Shown piece after piece: positions 1 to 6,607 of a DNA stretch of 8,700 nucleotides. Positions within the stretch are counted from its first letter, which is position 1. Each line of letters begins with the position of its first letter. The position numbers were made by a program, and so were the translations under genes. The DNA comes from Bacteroidales bacterium (GTDB lineage: Bacteria > Bacteroidota > Bacteroidia > Bacteroidales > Muribaculaceae). The stretch spans positions 1 to 8,700 of the forward strand of contig JAUNCU010000122.1 in the NCBI GenBank assembly GCA_030526455.1, written 5' to 3'. The notes under the pieces were generated by a model. It searched no databases. It was not told the origin of the DNA and worked only from the letters and a program-made list of their open reading frames with translations.

Positions 1-79
1 GCCTCGGAGAGGGTCGGTTATGGTAATAGCCCGAGTTTTCGGACAGCCTCCCCCTATCAAGATTATCGTCTTAACTTCT

Positions 80-325
80 TTAACTTCTTGAAAAAACTTC
101 CTGCAGAATCACCTTGGCGAAGTCGCTGGTGGTGTGGTCCATGATGCCGTAGAAGTCGGGTTCGTCGATGATTTCTGCATCGGCGCAGTCGCTGAAATTC
201 ATCTTGATGGCGCGCTTGAATTCGTCCATTTTCGCCAATGCCTCGTCGTGGCTGGTGAAGCGGTACTTGTCGTTTCCGCTCTCGCCGGCACTGTAGTATT
301 CAAAATACACGATATAATTTTTCAT
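80..325 (-). CDS. small hypothetical protein (81 aa)
   Basis: Unrecognised small acidic protein, predicted cytosolic: there is no signal peptide or membrane segment. It begins MKNYIVYFEYYSAG, with an aromatic-rich beta-like N-terminus, followed by a helix-prone charged stretch (about residues 26-42, containing DEALAKMDEFKRAI) and an acidic segment with IIDEPDFYG (52-60). It reads like a compact alpha/beta domain, but I cannot assign a family. A longer frame opens upstream at 406; I chose the ATG at 325 because the extra 27 residues are lysine/phenylalanine-rich translation of an A/T-tract intergenic region and because a promoter-like element sits at 330-337. It is transcribed away from the eight-gene run. 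The stop codon lies in a 9-base in-frame tandem duplication, so a second stop follows directly. That it is a real gene is fairly likely; its function is unknown. Confidence 0.6.
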   Translation of the reverse strand: MKNYIVYFEYYSAGESGNDKYRFTSHDEALAKMDEFKRAIKMNFSDCADAEIIDEPDFYGIMDHTTSDFAKVILQEVFSRS

Positions 326-329
326 GATG

Positions 330-337
330 CAAAAATA
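330..337 (-). promoter_or_regulatory. possible -7 promoter element of the small leftward gene
   Basis: The minus strand reads TATTTTTG, an exact match to the Bacteroidetes -7 consensus TAnnTTTG, ending 4 bases before the ATG at 325. The nearest TTTG on that strand (plus-strand CAAA at 368-371) is 30 bases away rather than the usual 19-21, so the -33 element is missing or poor. If used, transcription would start at about the start codon and the mRNA would be essentially leaderless. Confidence 0.35.
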
Positions 338-408
338 GTGTTTTTCGGCCTTATCATGCCCTTTTTTCAAAAAAAATGCCAAGAATGGGTGCTTTTTCAC
401 ATTCAAAT

Positions 409-439
409 TTTGAGTTATGCTCTATTTACTGTAATTTTA
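409..439 (+). promoter_or_regulatory. Bacteroidetes-type promoter for the eight-gene run
   Basis: TTTG at 409-412, a 19-base spacer, then TAATTTTA at 432-439, matching TTTG-N19-21-TAnnTTTG at every fixed position but the last G. Transcription would start at about 445, giving a leader of roughly 20 bases before the ATG at 466. An A/T-tract (362-376) just upstream could act like an UP element. This is the only well-spaced promoter of this class I found in the window. Confidence 0.6.
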
Positions 440-465
440 CTTGTTAATTGGATAATTACGTAACG

Positions 466-1359
466 ATGAAACGAAATATGAAGAAGTTTTTTGCTTTATT
501 CTCTTTGCTGATGCTGGCATGTGCGCCCCTCGTGGGAAAGGCACAAACGGGCACTATGTTTGAATACCCCATTGCCCCCGATCCGTGCACCTCGCTTGAG
601 AGCCGCTGCAACTACAGCACCGCACATTTCTGGTACATTTTTGATTTCCATAAACCCCTCAAGGCCGAAAACGACAGTGCCTTGATCACCACCTTCGTCG
701 ACTATCTGCAAATCATGCAGCAGGCCAATCGCAACGTGGCGAAGAGTTCGATTCGCTCGTTCATGAATCGCGCGCAGGCCAATCAGCCTAATTTCATGCG
801 CATCATTCAGGCCGCTGAATATGTGCTTTACCTCACCCCTCAGCCACTGGTCGACGATGTGTACCTGTCGTTTCTGCAGTCGGCGGTTGAGGCCACTTGG
901 ATGAAGAAAGACGCCAAGGCGCATTACTCCAACCAGTATCGCATTATCACCAACACCAAACTCGGTGCCGAGATCAAGAACTTCAACGTCACCACTGCCG
1001 AGGGCAAGAAGATGAAGATATGCGACGTGCCTGTGGATTCGGCCGAAATCGTTTTGCTTTTCTTCACCAGCGACGGCACCAACAGCCAGTTTGCCCGCAC
1101 GCGCATCGAAACCGACCTGGGCGTGAACGAACTGGTGGGGCAGGGCTACGCCAAGGTGATCAACGTATACGTGGGCGAAAATCCAAAGGAATTTTTGGCT
1201 GAAGCCTCGAAATATCCCAACTGGACCCTCGTGTCGACCAACGAAGATAAAGACCTCGACATTCGCATCCTTCCTTCTTTCATCGTGCTCGACAACAAGC
1301 ACCGCGTGATGAACAAAAACCAGGATGTGGATGCGATTAAGAATGCGTTTAACCCATAA
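466..1359 (+). CDS. secreted thioredoxin-fold protein lacking CxxC (DUF5106-like)
   Basis: Predicted periplasmic protein of 297 aa. A Sec signal peptide covers residues 1-26 (Lys/Arg-rich start, hydrophobic FFALFSLLMLACAPLV, cleavage expected at GKA|QT). C19 is preceded by MLA, a poor lipobox, so a lipoprotein is less likely. Residues about 30-165 form a helical N-terminal region resembling DUF5106 proteins of Bacteroidales. Residues about 165-297 look thioredoxin-like: the beta strand EIVLLFF (194-200), then SDGTNSQF where the CxxC redox site would be, and ILPSFIVLD (268-276) carrying the cis-proline (P270). The CxxC is absent; the only mature cysteines are C41, C48 and C186, so a classical disulfide exchange role is doubtful. 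It is first in the run, 19 bases before a DoxX-like gene. The start could also be the ATG at 478, whose context (gaaatATG) resembles other starts here. The fold is inferred and the function unknown. Confidence 0.75.
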   Translation: MKRNMKKFFALFSLLMLACAPLVGKAQTGTMFEYPIAPDPCTSLESRCNYSTAHFWYIFDFHKPLKAENDSALITTFVDYLQIMQQANRNVAKSSIRSFMNRAQANQPNFMRIIQAAEYVLYLTPQPLVDDVYLSFLQSAVEATWMKKDAKAHYSNQYRIITNTKLGAEIKNFNVTTAEGKKMKICDVPVDSAEIVLLFFTSDGTNSQFARTRIETDLGVNELVGQGYAKVINVYVGENPKEFLAEASKYPNWTLVSTNEDKDLDIRILPSFIVLDNKHRVMNKNQDVDAIKNAFNP

Positions 1360-1378
1360 CCAATAAGTTTTCACTCAC

Positions 1379-1864
1379 ATGAAAGTACCTAACGGAATAA
1401 AGAATTTCTTTATGTACAGTGCAGGGCACACCTACACTAATCTTTCACGTCTCTTTTTACGCCTGTTCATAGGCTTAATGTTTTGCTTGGTGGCGATTCG
1501 CCAAATCATCCATGTGAGCGAAATCGCTCCACAGTTTGACGGCATCCTTTCGCTGGAGTCGGAAATCTCTATTGTGGTGATTGCCATTGCCGAGTTGCTG
1601 TGTGCAGCCTTCGTGATGCTGGGTTTCTTGATGCGTGTGGCGCTGGTGCCATCTATCGCCATCATGGCCTATGCCGAATACCTGGTGTTCTCACCCAATG
1701 TGTCGCCCAATGTGTTTGCCTTCGCTCCGGGCTATCCTGTGATGTTCCTCGGCGTGTTCCTCTTCTTGCTCCTGGCTGGCCCGGGCAAGATTTCGGTCGA
1801 CTACCTCATCGCGGTGAACATTGAGCGCAACAAGGAAGAAGACGAAGTGCTCGACAACGTATAA
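1379..1864 (+). CDS. DoxX-like integral membrane protein
   Basis: A 161-aa inner-membrane protein with about four predicted membrane segments: residues 24-44, 63-86, 88-104 and 118-137. A basic N-terminus and a charged C-terminal tail (ERNKEEDEVLDN, 149-160) flank them. The pattern RLFLRLFIGLMF (24-35), followed by a second helix with AELLCAAFVMLGF (71-83) and a LAGPGKISVDYL ending (132-143), is characteristic of the DoxX/DoxD family, whose members are often linked with redox or thioredoxin-like partners. Cysteines occur at C36 (first segment) and C75 (second segment). It sits 19 bases after the thioredoxin-fold gene and 36 before mnmA. Co-transcription with the former suggests the two proteins work together at the membrane, but the substrate or electron carrier cannot be told from the sequence. 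The start has no visible ribosome binding site. Confidence 0.75.
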   Translation: MKVPNGIKNFFMYSAGHTYTNLSRLFLRLFIGLMFCLVAIRQIIHVSEIAPQFDGILSLESEISIVVIAIAELLCAAFVMLGFLMRVALVPSIAIMAYAEYLVFSPNVSPNVFAFAPGYPVMFLGVFLFLLLAGPGKISVDYLIAVNIERNKEEDEVLDNV

Positions 1865-1900
1865 ACAGATTTTTCACTACAAGCATATTATAACTGAAAT

Positions 1901-2980
1901 ATGAGTATAGCAGTATTGATTTCGGGTGGCGTGGATAGCGCTGTCGTGGTTCATAAGTTGAAGGAGGAAGGTCACGACGATCTTCAACTCTTCTACATAC
2001 GCATAGGCATGGACAACGACGAGGGCGACTGCGCAGCCGAAGAGGATATTGAAATGTGCACCCTGATAGCCAAGAAATACGGCCTGCCGCTGGAGGTGGT
2101 GTCGCTGCATCAGGAATACTGGGACAACGTGATGGAATATGCCCTGCGCACCGTGAAGCAGGGGCTCACGCCTAACCCCGACATGATGTGCAACCGCATG
2201 ATTAAGTTTGGCTACTTTGAAGAGCGCTGGGGCAAGGATTTCGACATGACCGCCACCGGCCACTACGCCAATACCGCCTTCGTGGGCGATACCAAATATC
2301 TGGCCATGGCTGTGGATCCCGTTAAGGACCAGACCGACTTCCTGGCGCAAATCACCTACGACCAACTCAAGCACCTCATGTTTCCCATTGGCAACATTCC
2401 CAAGGAAGACGTGCGCAAGATTGCACAGGAGGTGCACATGCCCAATGCCTATCGCAAGGACAGCCAGGGCATCTGCTTCCTTGGCCAAATCAACTATAAC
2501 GACTTCATTCGCCGCCATCTGGGCGTGAAGAAGGGCCCGATTATTGAAATAGAGACGGGTCGCAAACTCGGCGAGCACAATGGCTTTTGGTTTCACACCA
2601 TCGGTCAGCGCAAAGGCCTCGGCCTGAGCGGCGGTCCGTGGTATGTGGTGAAGAAGAATGTGCACGACAATGTGATTTACGTGAGCAACGGCTACGGCAC
2701 TGCCAAGCAATATGGCAAGGTGCTCCACCTCGATGAGATGCACTTCATCTCGGGTAACCCGTGGGGCGACACCACCGAGCCGGTCGACATCCTGTTCAAG
2801 AACCGCCACACGCCCATCCTCACCAAGGCGAAGTTCACCCATCTGCACGATGGCGAGTGGGTGATCGAGAGCGAAAACGATGTGCAAGGCATCGCTCCAG
2901 GGCAGTTTGCCGTGATATACGATGCCCAAGGCCACCTCTGCTATGGCAGTGGTGTGATCACGGGCCAGAAAGTGGAATAA
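1901..2980 (+). CDS. mnmA: tRNA-specific 2-thiouridylase MnmA
   Basis: MnmA puts the 2-thio group on uridine 34 of tRNA for Lys, Glu and Gln: it adenylates U34 with ATP, then transfers sulfur from a cysteine persulfide. At 359 aa it is close to the usual 360-370. The PP-loop SGGVDS is at residues 8-13. TPNPDMMCN (90-98) carries the catalytic C97, and KDSQGICFLG (186-195) carries the second cysteine C192, so both sulfur-transfer residues are present. GHYA (120-123) and FHTIGQRKGL (231-240) are further family blocks, and the C-terminal beta-barrel region follows. It acts in the cytosol with a sulfur relay that is not encoded here. Bacteroidales often carry two MnmA paralogues, so this may be one of a pair. 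The ATG follows AACTGAAAT, typical of the A-rich starts in this window. Identification is firm. Confidence 0.95.
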   Translation: MSIAVLISGGVDSAVVVHKLKEEGHDDLQLFYIRIGMDNDEGDCAAEEDIEMCTLIAKKYGLPLEVVSLHQEYWDNVMEYALRTVKQGLTPNPDMMCNRMIKFGYFEERWGKDFDMTATGHYANTAFVGDTKYLAMAVDPVKDQTDFLAQITYDQLKHLMFPIGNIPKEDVRKIAQEVHMPNAYRKDSQGICFLGQINYNDFIRRHLGVKKGPIIEIETGRKLGEHNGFWFHTIGQRKGLGLSGGPWYVVKKNVHDNVIYVSNGYGTAKQYGKVLHLDEMHFISGNPWGDTTEPVDILFKNRHTPILTKAKFTHLHDGEWVIESENDVQGIAPGQFAVIYDAQGHLCYGSGVITGQKVE

Positions 2981-3005
2981 CAATATGAATTCTTAACTAC
3001 AAGAT

Positions 3006-3593
3006 ATGGACAAGGTAGAACTGAAAGTGATGGGTATTACCTACAACCCCGTGCAGAGCGGCGCCTACGCCTTGCTGCTGCGCGAGGTGAACGGGCCACA
3101 CCGCATCCCCATCGTGGTGGGGCTGCCCGAGGCGCAGTCCATAGCCATGAGGCTGGAGAATTCAATCCCGCCGCGTCCGCTGTCGCACGATTTGATGATC
3201 AGCATGATGCACGCCTATGGCATTTCGCTCGAAGAGGTGTATATCTACAAGTTTAGCGAGGGGGTGTTCATGAGCGAACTCAAACTCAACAATGGCGAGC
3301 GCGAAATCAGCCTCGACTCGCGCACGAGCGATGCCATCGCCCTTGCCCTGCGCACCGGTGCACCCATCTACACCACTGCCGACATTGTGAAGAAGACGGG
3401 CATCTATATGGAAGAAAACACCGACAGCCCCATCGTGCACAAGAAGGCGCGCCGCCTCGACGACATGAGCGTGGAAGAACTGGAGCGCCGCATGCAGCGC
3501 TACGCCGAGCAGGAGGAATATGAACTGGCGGCCGAAATTCAGGCGCTCATCAAAAAGAAAAACTCCTCAGTGATTGATAACGAAACTAAATAA
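3006..3593 (+). CDS. bifunctional nuclease family protein with UVR motif
   Basis: A 195-aa predicted cytosolic protein. Residues 1-135 match the bifunctional nuclease family (BFN, DUF151): KVMGITYNPVQSGAYALLL at the start, IPIVVGLPEAQSIAMRLE (34-51), and the diagnostic DSRTSDAIALALR (104-116). Plant members have been reported to cut DNA and RNA; bacterial functions are poorly known. Residues about 157-186 (ELERRMQRYAEQEEYELAAEI and on) form a UVR-type helical hairpin like that of UvrB/UvrC, a protein-contact module. The pairing of BFN with a C-terminal UVR motif is common in Bacteroidetes. It lies 25 bases after mnmA and 17 before a nucleoside transporter gene; a link between nucleic acid breakdown and nucleoside uptake is tempting but only inferred. 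Family assignment is confident, biochemical role is not. Confidence 0.85.
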   Translation: MDKVELKVMGITYNPVQSGAYALLLREVNGPHRIPIVVGLPEAQSIAMRLENSIPPRPLSHDLMISMMHAYGISLEEVYIYKFSEGVFMSELKLNNGEREISLDSRTSDAIALALRTGAPIYTTADIVKKTGIYMEENTDSPIVHKKARRLDDMSVEELERRMQRYAEQEEYELAAEIQALIKKKNSSVIDNETK

Positions 3594-3610
3594 CATAAAA
3601 CATAGACAAA

Positions 3611-4939
3611 ATGAACAACTTAAAGTTTAGACTTATCGTGATGAACTTCCTGCAGTTTGCCGTGTGGGGAGCGTATCTTACTTGTATGGGCAACTACCTC
3701 GGACGCGCTGGCATGGGTGCCGAAATCTCATGGTTCTACGCCATCCAGGGCATCGTATCAATCTTCATGCCTGCACTGATGGGTATTGTGGCCGACAAAT
3801 GGGTGCAGCCACAGCGCTTGCTCGGCATTTGCCACTTGGTGGCTGGTGCGGCCATGATTTCGCTCTTCATGATGGGCCAGGGCGCAGCAGAGCCCGATAA
3901 GGCCATGTTCATCGCCACTTATACGCTGAGTGTGGCGTTCTATATGCCCACGCTCGCCCTCTCTAACACCGCCGCCTTCACTATCCTGAAGGATAACGGG
4001 CTGGATACGGTGAAAGACTTCCCGCCCATCCGTGTGTTTGGCACCGTGGGCTTCATTGCCACTATGTGGTTTGTGAACTGCGCTACTTGGAGCGACGGCT
4101 CGCTCGGCTTCACCCTTGGCGAGAATGCCACAAAGTTCCAACTCACTCACTTCCAGTTCCTCGTTTCGGGCGTGCTGGGTGTGCTGCTCTTCGCCTACTG
4201 CCTCACTTTGCCACAGTGCAAGATCGTGAGAAAAGAAGGTCAGAGCCTGGTTCAGCAACTCGGTCTCGACGCGTTCAAACTCTTCAAGCAAAAGAAGATG
4301 GCGCTGTTCTTTATCTTCTCAATGCTGCTGGGTATGTCGCTGCAGGTGACCAACGGCTTTGCCACTCCATTCCTCACCAGTTTCCAAGGCTCTACCGATC
4401 CTGAAATCGCCAACTCATTTGCGGCCCACAACGCCACCATGCTTGTGTCGCTTTCACAGGTGGCTGAAGCGCTCTGCATCCTCCTCATCCCTTACTTCCT
4501 GCGCAAGTTTGGCATCAAGATTGTGATGCTCATCGCCATGTTTGCATGGGTGTTCCGCTTCGGCTTCTTCGGCGTGGGTAGCCCATCGTTCCCCGGTGTG
4601 CTTCTCTTCGTGCTCTCTTGCGTGGTCTATGGTGTGGCATTCGACTTCTTCAACGTGTCGGGCGGTCTGTTCGTCGACAAGGAATGCGACCCCAGCACCC
4701 GTGCTTCGGGTCAAGGCTTGTTCATGCTCATGACCAACGGCCTCGGCGCCACCATCGGTACACTTGCTGCCGGCGAAATCGTGAACCACTTCTGCTCGTG
4801 GAACGACGACGGCTTCCTGATGGAAGTGGCCCCAGGCGGATGGCAGAACGCATGGTTCATCTTCGCAGGCTTCGCCCTGGTAGTAGCCATCGCGTTCATG
4901 TTCCTCTTTAAGTACAAACACGTGCCCGAAGAGAAATAA
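3611..4939 (+). CDS. nupG: NupG-type nucleoside:H+ symporter (MFS)
   Basis: A 442-aa inner-membrane transporter with about 12 membrane segments, expected to import nucleosides with protons. Family marks: NFLQFAVWGAYLTCMGNYL (12-30) in the first helix, GIVADKW (58-64) in the loop after helix 2, FPPIRVFGTVGFIA (137-150), and the block VYGVAFDFFNVSGGLFVDKE (339-358), which closely resembles E. coli NupG/XapB. It continues with ASGQGLFMLMTNGLGATIG (365-383) and ends FLFKYKHVPEEK, again as in NupG. Length fits (E. coli NupG is 418 aa). The exact substrate range (purine or pyrimidine, ribo or deoxyribo) cannot be read from sequence. It follows the BFN gene by 17 bases with no terminator between them, and a weak hairpin lies 12 bases beyond its stop codon, before the repeat-bearing gap upstream of rsmE. 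Confidence 0.9.
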   Translation: MNNLKFRLIVMNFLQFAVWGAYLTCMGNYLGRAGMGAEISWFYAIQGIVSIFMPALMGIVADKWVQPQRLLGICHLVAGAAMISLFMMGQGAAEPDKAMFIATYTLSVAFYMPTLALSNTAAFTILKDNGLDTVKDFPPIRVFGTVGFIATMWFVNCATWSDGSLGFTLGENATKFQLTHFQFLVSGVLGVLLFAYCLTLPQCKIVRKEGQSLVQQLGLDAFKLFKQKKMALFFIFSMLLGMSLQVTNGFATPFLTSFQGSTDPEIANSFAAHNATMLVSLSQVAEALCILLIPYFLRKFGIKIVMLIAMFAWVFRFGFFGVGSPSFPGVLLFVLSCVVYGVAFDFFNVSGGLFVDKECDPSTRASGQGLFMLMTNGLGATIGTLAAGEIVNHFCSWNDDGFLMEVAPGGWQNAWFIFAGFALVVAIAFMFLFKYKHVPEEK

Positions 4940-4951
4940 TTAAACGAAAAA

Positions 4952-4965
4952 GGCCGCCAACGGTC
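4952..4965 (+). terminator. weak hairpin after the nucleoside transporter gene
   Basis: GGCCG (4952-4956), loop CCAA, CGGTC (4961-4965), with one G-U pair; A4951/T4966 can extend the stem to six pairs. It is preceded by an A-run and followed by TAATTTCTAA rather than a proper T-tract. It could be an attenuating or partial terminator dividing the run between nupG and rsmE, or may be incidental. Confidence 0.3.
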
Positions 4966-5007
4966 TAATTTCTAACATCCAATCTCTAATTTCTAACATC
5001 TAATTTC
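4964..5007 (+). repeat. 16-bp direct repeats in the rsmE leader
   Basis: TCTAATTTCTAACATC occurs exactly at 4964-4979 and 4985-5000 (21-base period), and TCTAATTTC appears a third time at 4999-5007, overlapping the second copy by two bases. The array fills most of the 79-base gap between the nucleoside transporter gene and rsmE, ending 11 bases before the start codon. It looks like a small tandem-type repeat; a change in copy number would alter the rsmE leader length. Confidence 0.8.
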
Positions 5008-5018
5008 AAACAAGAAAT

Positions 5019-5741
5019 ATGCATCGCTTCTACGACCCCAATATCGCCACCACGCTTCAACTCTCCGAGGAAGAGTCGAAGCACTGTGTGCGTGTGCTGA
5101 GGCTGAGCGAAGGCGACGAGATTGAGGTGGTGGATGGCAAGGGCATGCTCTACAAGTGCAAGATTGCGATGGCGCATCCTAAGCGCTGCGCCGTAAGCAT
5201 CGAGCAGGAAGTGCATTGCCCGCCTCACTGGGGGCACCAAATCGTGCTCTGCGTGGCGCCCACCAAGAATCTCGACCGCATGGAGGATATGGCCGACCGC
5301 GTGGCTGAGATGGGCGTCGACCGCATCATTCCGCTGCTGTGCCGCAATAGCGAGCGCAAGGTGCTCAAGACCGAGCGCATCCAGAAGATTCTGGTTTCGG
5401 CCATGAAGCAGTCGCTCAAGGCGCAGTTGCCCCAACTGGACGAACTCACGCCGTTTAAGCAACTGATGTCGATGCCTTTCGAGGGCAACAAATTCATTGC
5501 CTACTGCGACATGATGCTTCCGCGCGAGCAGCGACGCCTCCTCAGCAAGGAGTACAAGCCAGGCGCCGACACCATGATCGTCATCGGCCCCGAAGGCGAT
5601 TTCAGCCCCGAGGAGGTGGCGATGGCCCTGGAGGCTGGCTTTGTGCCCGTCTCGCTCGGCGAAAGCCGCCTGCGCACCGAAACGGCTGGCATGTTTGCTG
5701 TGGCCACCTGCCATGCGCTGGATATGAATGTTGAAAAATAA
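5019..5741 (+). CDS. rsmE: 16S rRNA (uracil1498-N3)-methyltransferase RsmE
   Basis: RsmE methylates N3 of U1498 in 16S rRNA of the assembled 30S subunit using S-adenosylmethionine. The 240-aa protein has the family layout: an N-terminal PUA-like RNA-binding domain starting MHRFY with HCVRVLRLSEGDEIEVVDG (22-40), then a SPOUT-fold methyltransferase domain from about residue 73. Marks in the latter are APTKNLDRMEDMADRVAEMG (80-99), the segment AMKQSLKAQLPQL (128-140), IGPEGDFSPEEV (189-200) and LGESRLRTETAGMFAV (213-228). The last two blocks form the knotted SAM-binding site and are intact. Length is normal (E. coli 243 aa). The start codon follows CAAGAAAT and lies just after the repeat-containing gap. 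It is separated from kdsA by 31 bases. Identification is firm. Confidence 0.95.
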   Translation: MHRFYDPNIATTLQLSEEESKHCVRVLRLSEGDEIEVVDGKGMLYKCKIAMAHPKRCAVSIEQEVHCPPHWGHQIVLCVAPTKNLDRMEDMADRVAEMGVDRIIPLLCRNSERKVLKTERIQKILVSAMKQSLKAQLPQLDELTPFKQLMSMPFEGNKFIAYCDMMLPREQRRLLSKEYKPGADTMIVIGPEGDFSPEEVAMALEAGFVPVSLGESRLRTETAGMFAVATCHALDMNVEK

Positions 5742-5750
5742 TTGACGAAT

Positions 5751-5773
5751 AAATTGATTTATAATATTAAATA
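5751..5773 (+). repeat. AT-rich repeat, copy upstream of kdsA
   Basis: AAATTG, ATTT, then ATAATATTAAATA ends at the A of the kdsA start codon. The same AAATTG and ATAATATTAAATA, lacking the four-base ATTT, recur at 6575-6593 over the kdsA stop codon. The shared 13-base core is at 5761-5773. Confidence 0.6.
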
Positions 5774-6594
5774 TGATAATTGACCAACTGAAATCTTCGC
5801 CATCAGGCAATTTCTTTCTGCTCGCGGGTCCCTGCGTGATAGAAGGGGAGGAGATGGCGCTGGAAATTGCCGAAAAGGCGGTGGCTATCACCCAGCGACT
5901 GGGCATCCCCTATGTGTTCAAGGGCAGTTACCGCAAGGCGAATCGTTCGCGCATCGACTCTTTCACGGGCATCGGCGACGAGAAAGCACTGAAAATTCTG
6001 CACAAGGTGCGCGACACCTTCGGTGTGCCTGTCGTTACCGATATTCACACCGCTGAAGAGGCCGCCATGGCCGCTGAATATGTGGATGTGCTCCAAATTC
6101 CCGCTTTCCTTTGCCGCCAGACCGATTTGCTCGTGGCAGCGGCTCGCACTGGCCGCATGGTGAACATCAAGAAGGGCCAATTCCTTTCGCCCGAAGCCAT
6201 GCAATTTGCCGTGCAGAAGGTTAGCGACGCGGGCAATGCCGACGTGGCCATCACCGAGCGCGGCACCACTTTCGGCTATCAGGATCTCATTGTCGACTAC
6301 CGTGGCATCCCCACCATGCGTGAGTTTGCGCCGGTGATTGTCGACATCACCCATTCGCTCCAGCAACCCAACCAGAGCGCGGGCGTGACGGGCGGACGCC
6401 CCGACCTTATCGAGACGGTGGCGCGTGCCGCCATTGCCGCAGGGGCCGACGGTCTGTTTATCGAAACCCACCAGAATCCTGCCGTGGCAAAGAGCGATGG
6501 CGCCAATATGCTTCGCCTCGACCTGCTCGAAGGACTCCTCGAGCGCCTCTCGGTGCTGAAGCAGGCCGTGAATCAAATTGATAATATTAAATAA
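5773..6594 (+). CDS. kdsA: 3-deoxy-8-phosphooctulonate synthase KdsA
   Basis: KdsA condenses phosphoenolpyruvate with arabinose 5-phosphate to give KDO-8-phosphate, the precursor of the sugar joining lipid A to the LPS core; cytosolic, TIM-barrel fold. The protein is 273 aa, the usual size. Visible blocks: LAGPCVIEG (17-25), YRKANRS (53-59), TDIH (89-92), LQIPAFLCRQTDLL (107-120), VNIKKGQFLSPEAM (130-143), ERGTTFGYQDLIVD (162-175) and ITHSLQQPNQS (192-202). C21, H194, E231 and D242 line up with the four metal ligands of the Aquifex enzyme; E. coli KdsA has Asn in place of the Cys. I therefore infer the metal-dependent class. Other LPS genes are not adjacent. The last residues (QIDNIK) are encoded by an AT-rich sequence nearly identical to the one upstream of the start. 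Identification is firm. Confidence 0.95.
   Translation: MIIDQLKSSPSGNFFLLAGPCVIEGEEMALEIAEKAVAITQRLGIPYVFKGSYRKANRSRIDSFTGIGDEKALKILHKVRDTFGVPVVTDIHTAEEAAMAAEYVDVLQIPAFLCRQTDLLVAAARTGRMVNIKKGQFLSPEAMQFAVQKVSDAGNADVAITERGTTFGYQDLIVDYRGIPTMREFAPVIVDITHSLQQPNQSAGVTGGRPDLIETVARAAIAAGADGLFIETHQNPAVAKSDGANMLRLDLLEGLLERLSVLKQAVNQIDNIK
6575..6593 (+). repeat. AT-rich repeat, copy over the kdsA 3' end
   Basis: AAATTGATAATATTAAATA encodes the last kdsA codons and most of its stop. It matches 5751-5773 except for a four-base ATTT present only in the upstream copy. The two copies are direct repeats about 820 bases apart that bracket the whole gene. Confidence 0.6.
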
Positions 6595-6607
6595 CACAAT
6601 AGTAAAT

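Noticed and set aside
134..463. Rightward 109-codon frame opposite the small leftward gene
   Set aside because: Val/Phe-rich antisense shadow that runs through the divergent promoter region up to the start of the next gene.
448..465. TTG start for the thioredoxin-fold protein
   Set aside because: It lies very close to the predicted transcription start and precedes two ATG codons with better signal-peptide starts.
1877..2983. Open antisense frame of 368 codons spanning all of mnmA, and similar long antisense frames over 496-1374 and 5803-6714
   Set aside because: They lie wholly opposite firmly identified genes and translate to low-complexity His/Val/Ala-rich text with no family marks; they follow from the codon bias of the sense genes.
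4999..5018. TAATTTCA before rsmE as a -7 promoter element
   Set aside because: Two fixed positions are wrong and no TTTG is found at the required distance; it is part of the repeat array.
5742..5765. TTGACG and TATAAT resembling a sigma70 promoter ahead of kdsA
   Set aside because: The spacer is only 12 bases, too short for such a promoter, and Bacteroidetes housekeeping promoters use a different consensus.
6578..6607. Upstream TTG start for the TPR protein
   Set aside because: It would overlap the kdsA end and place ten residues before a well-formed signal peptide; the ATG at 6608 has the usual A-rich context.
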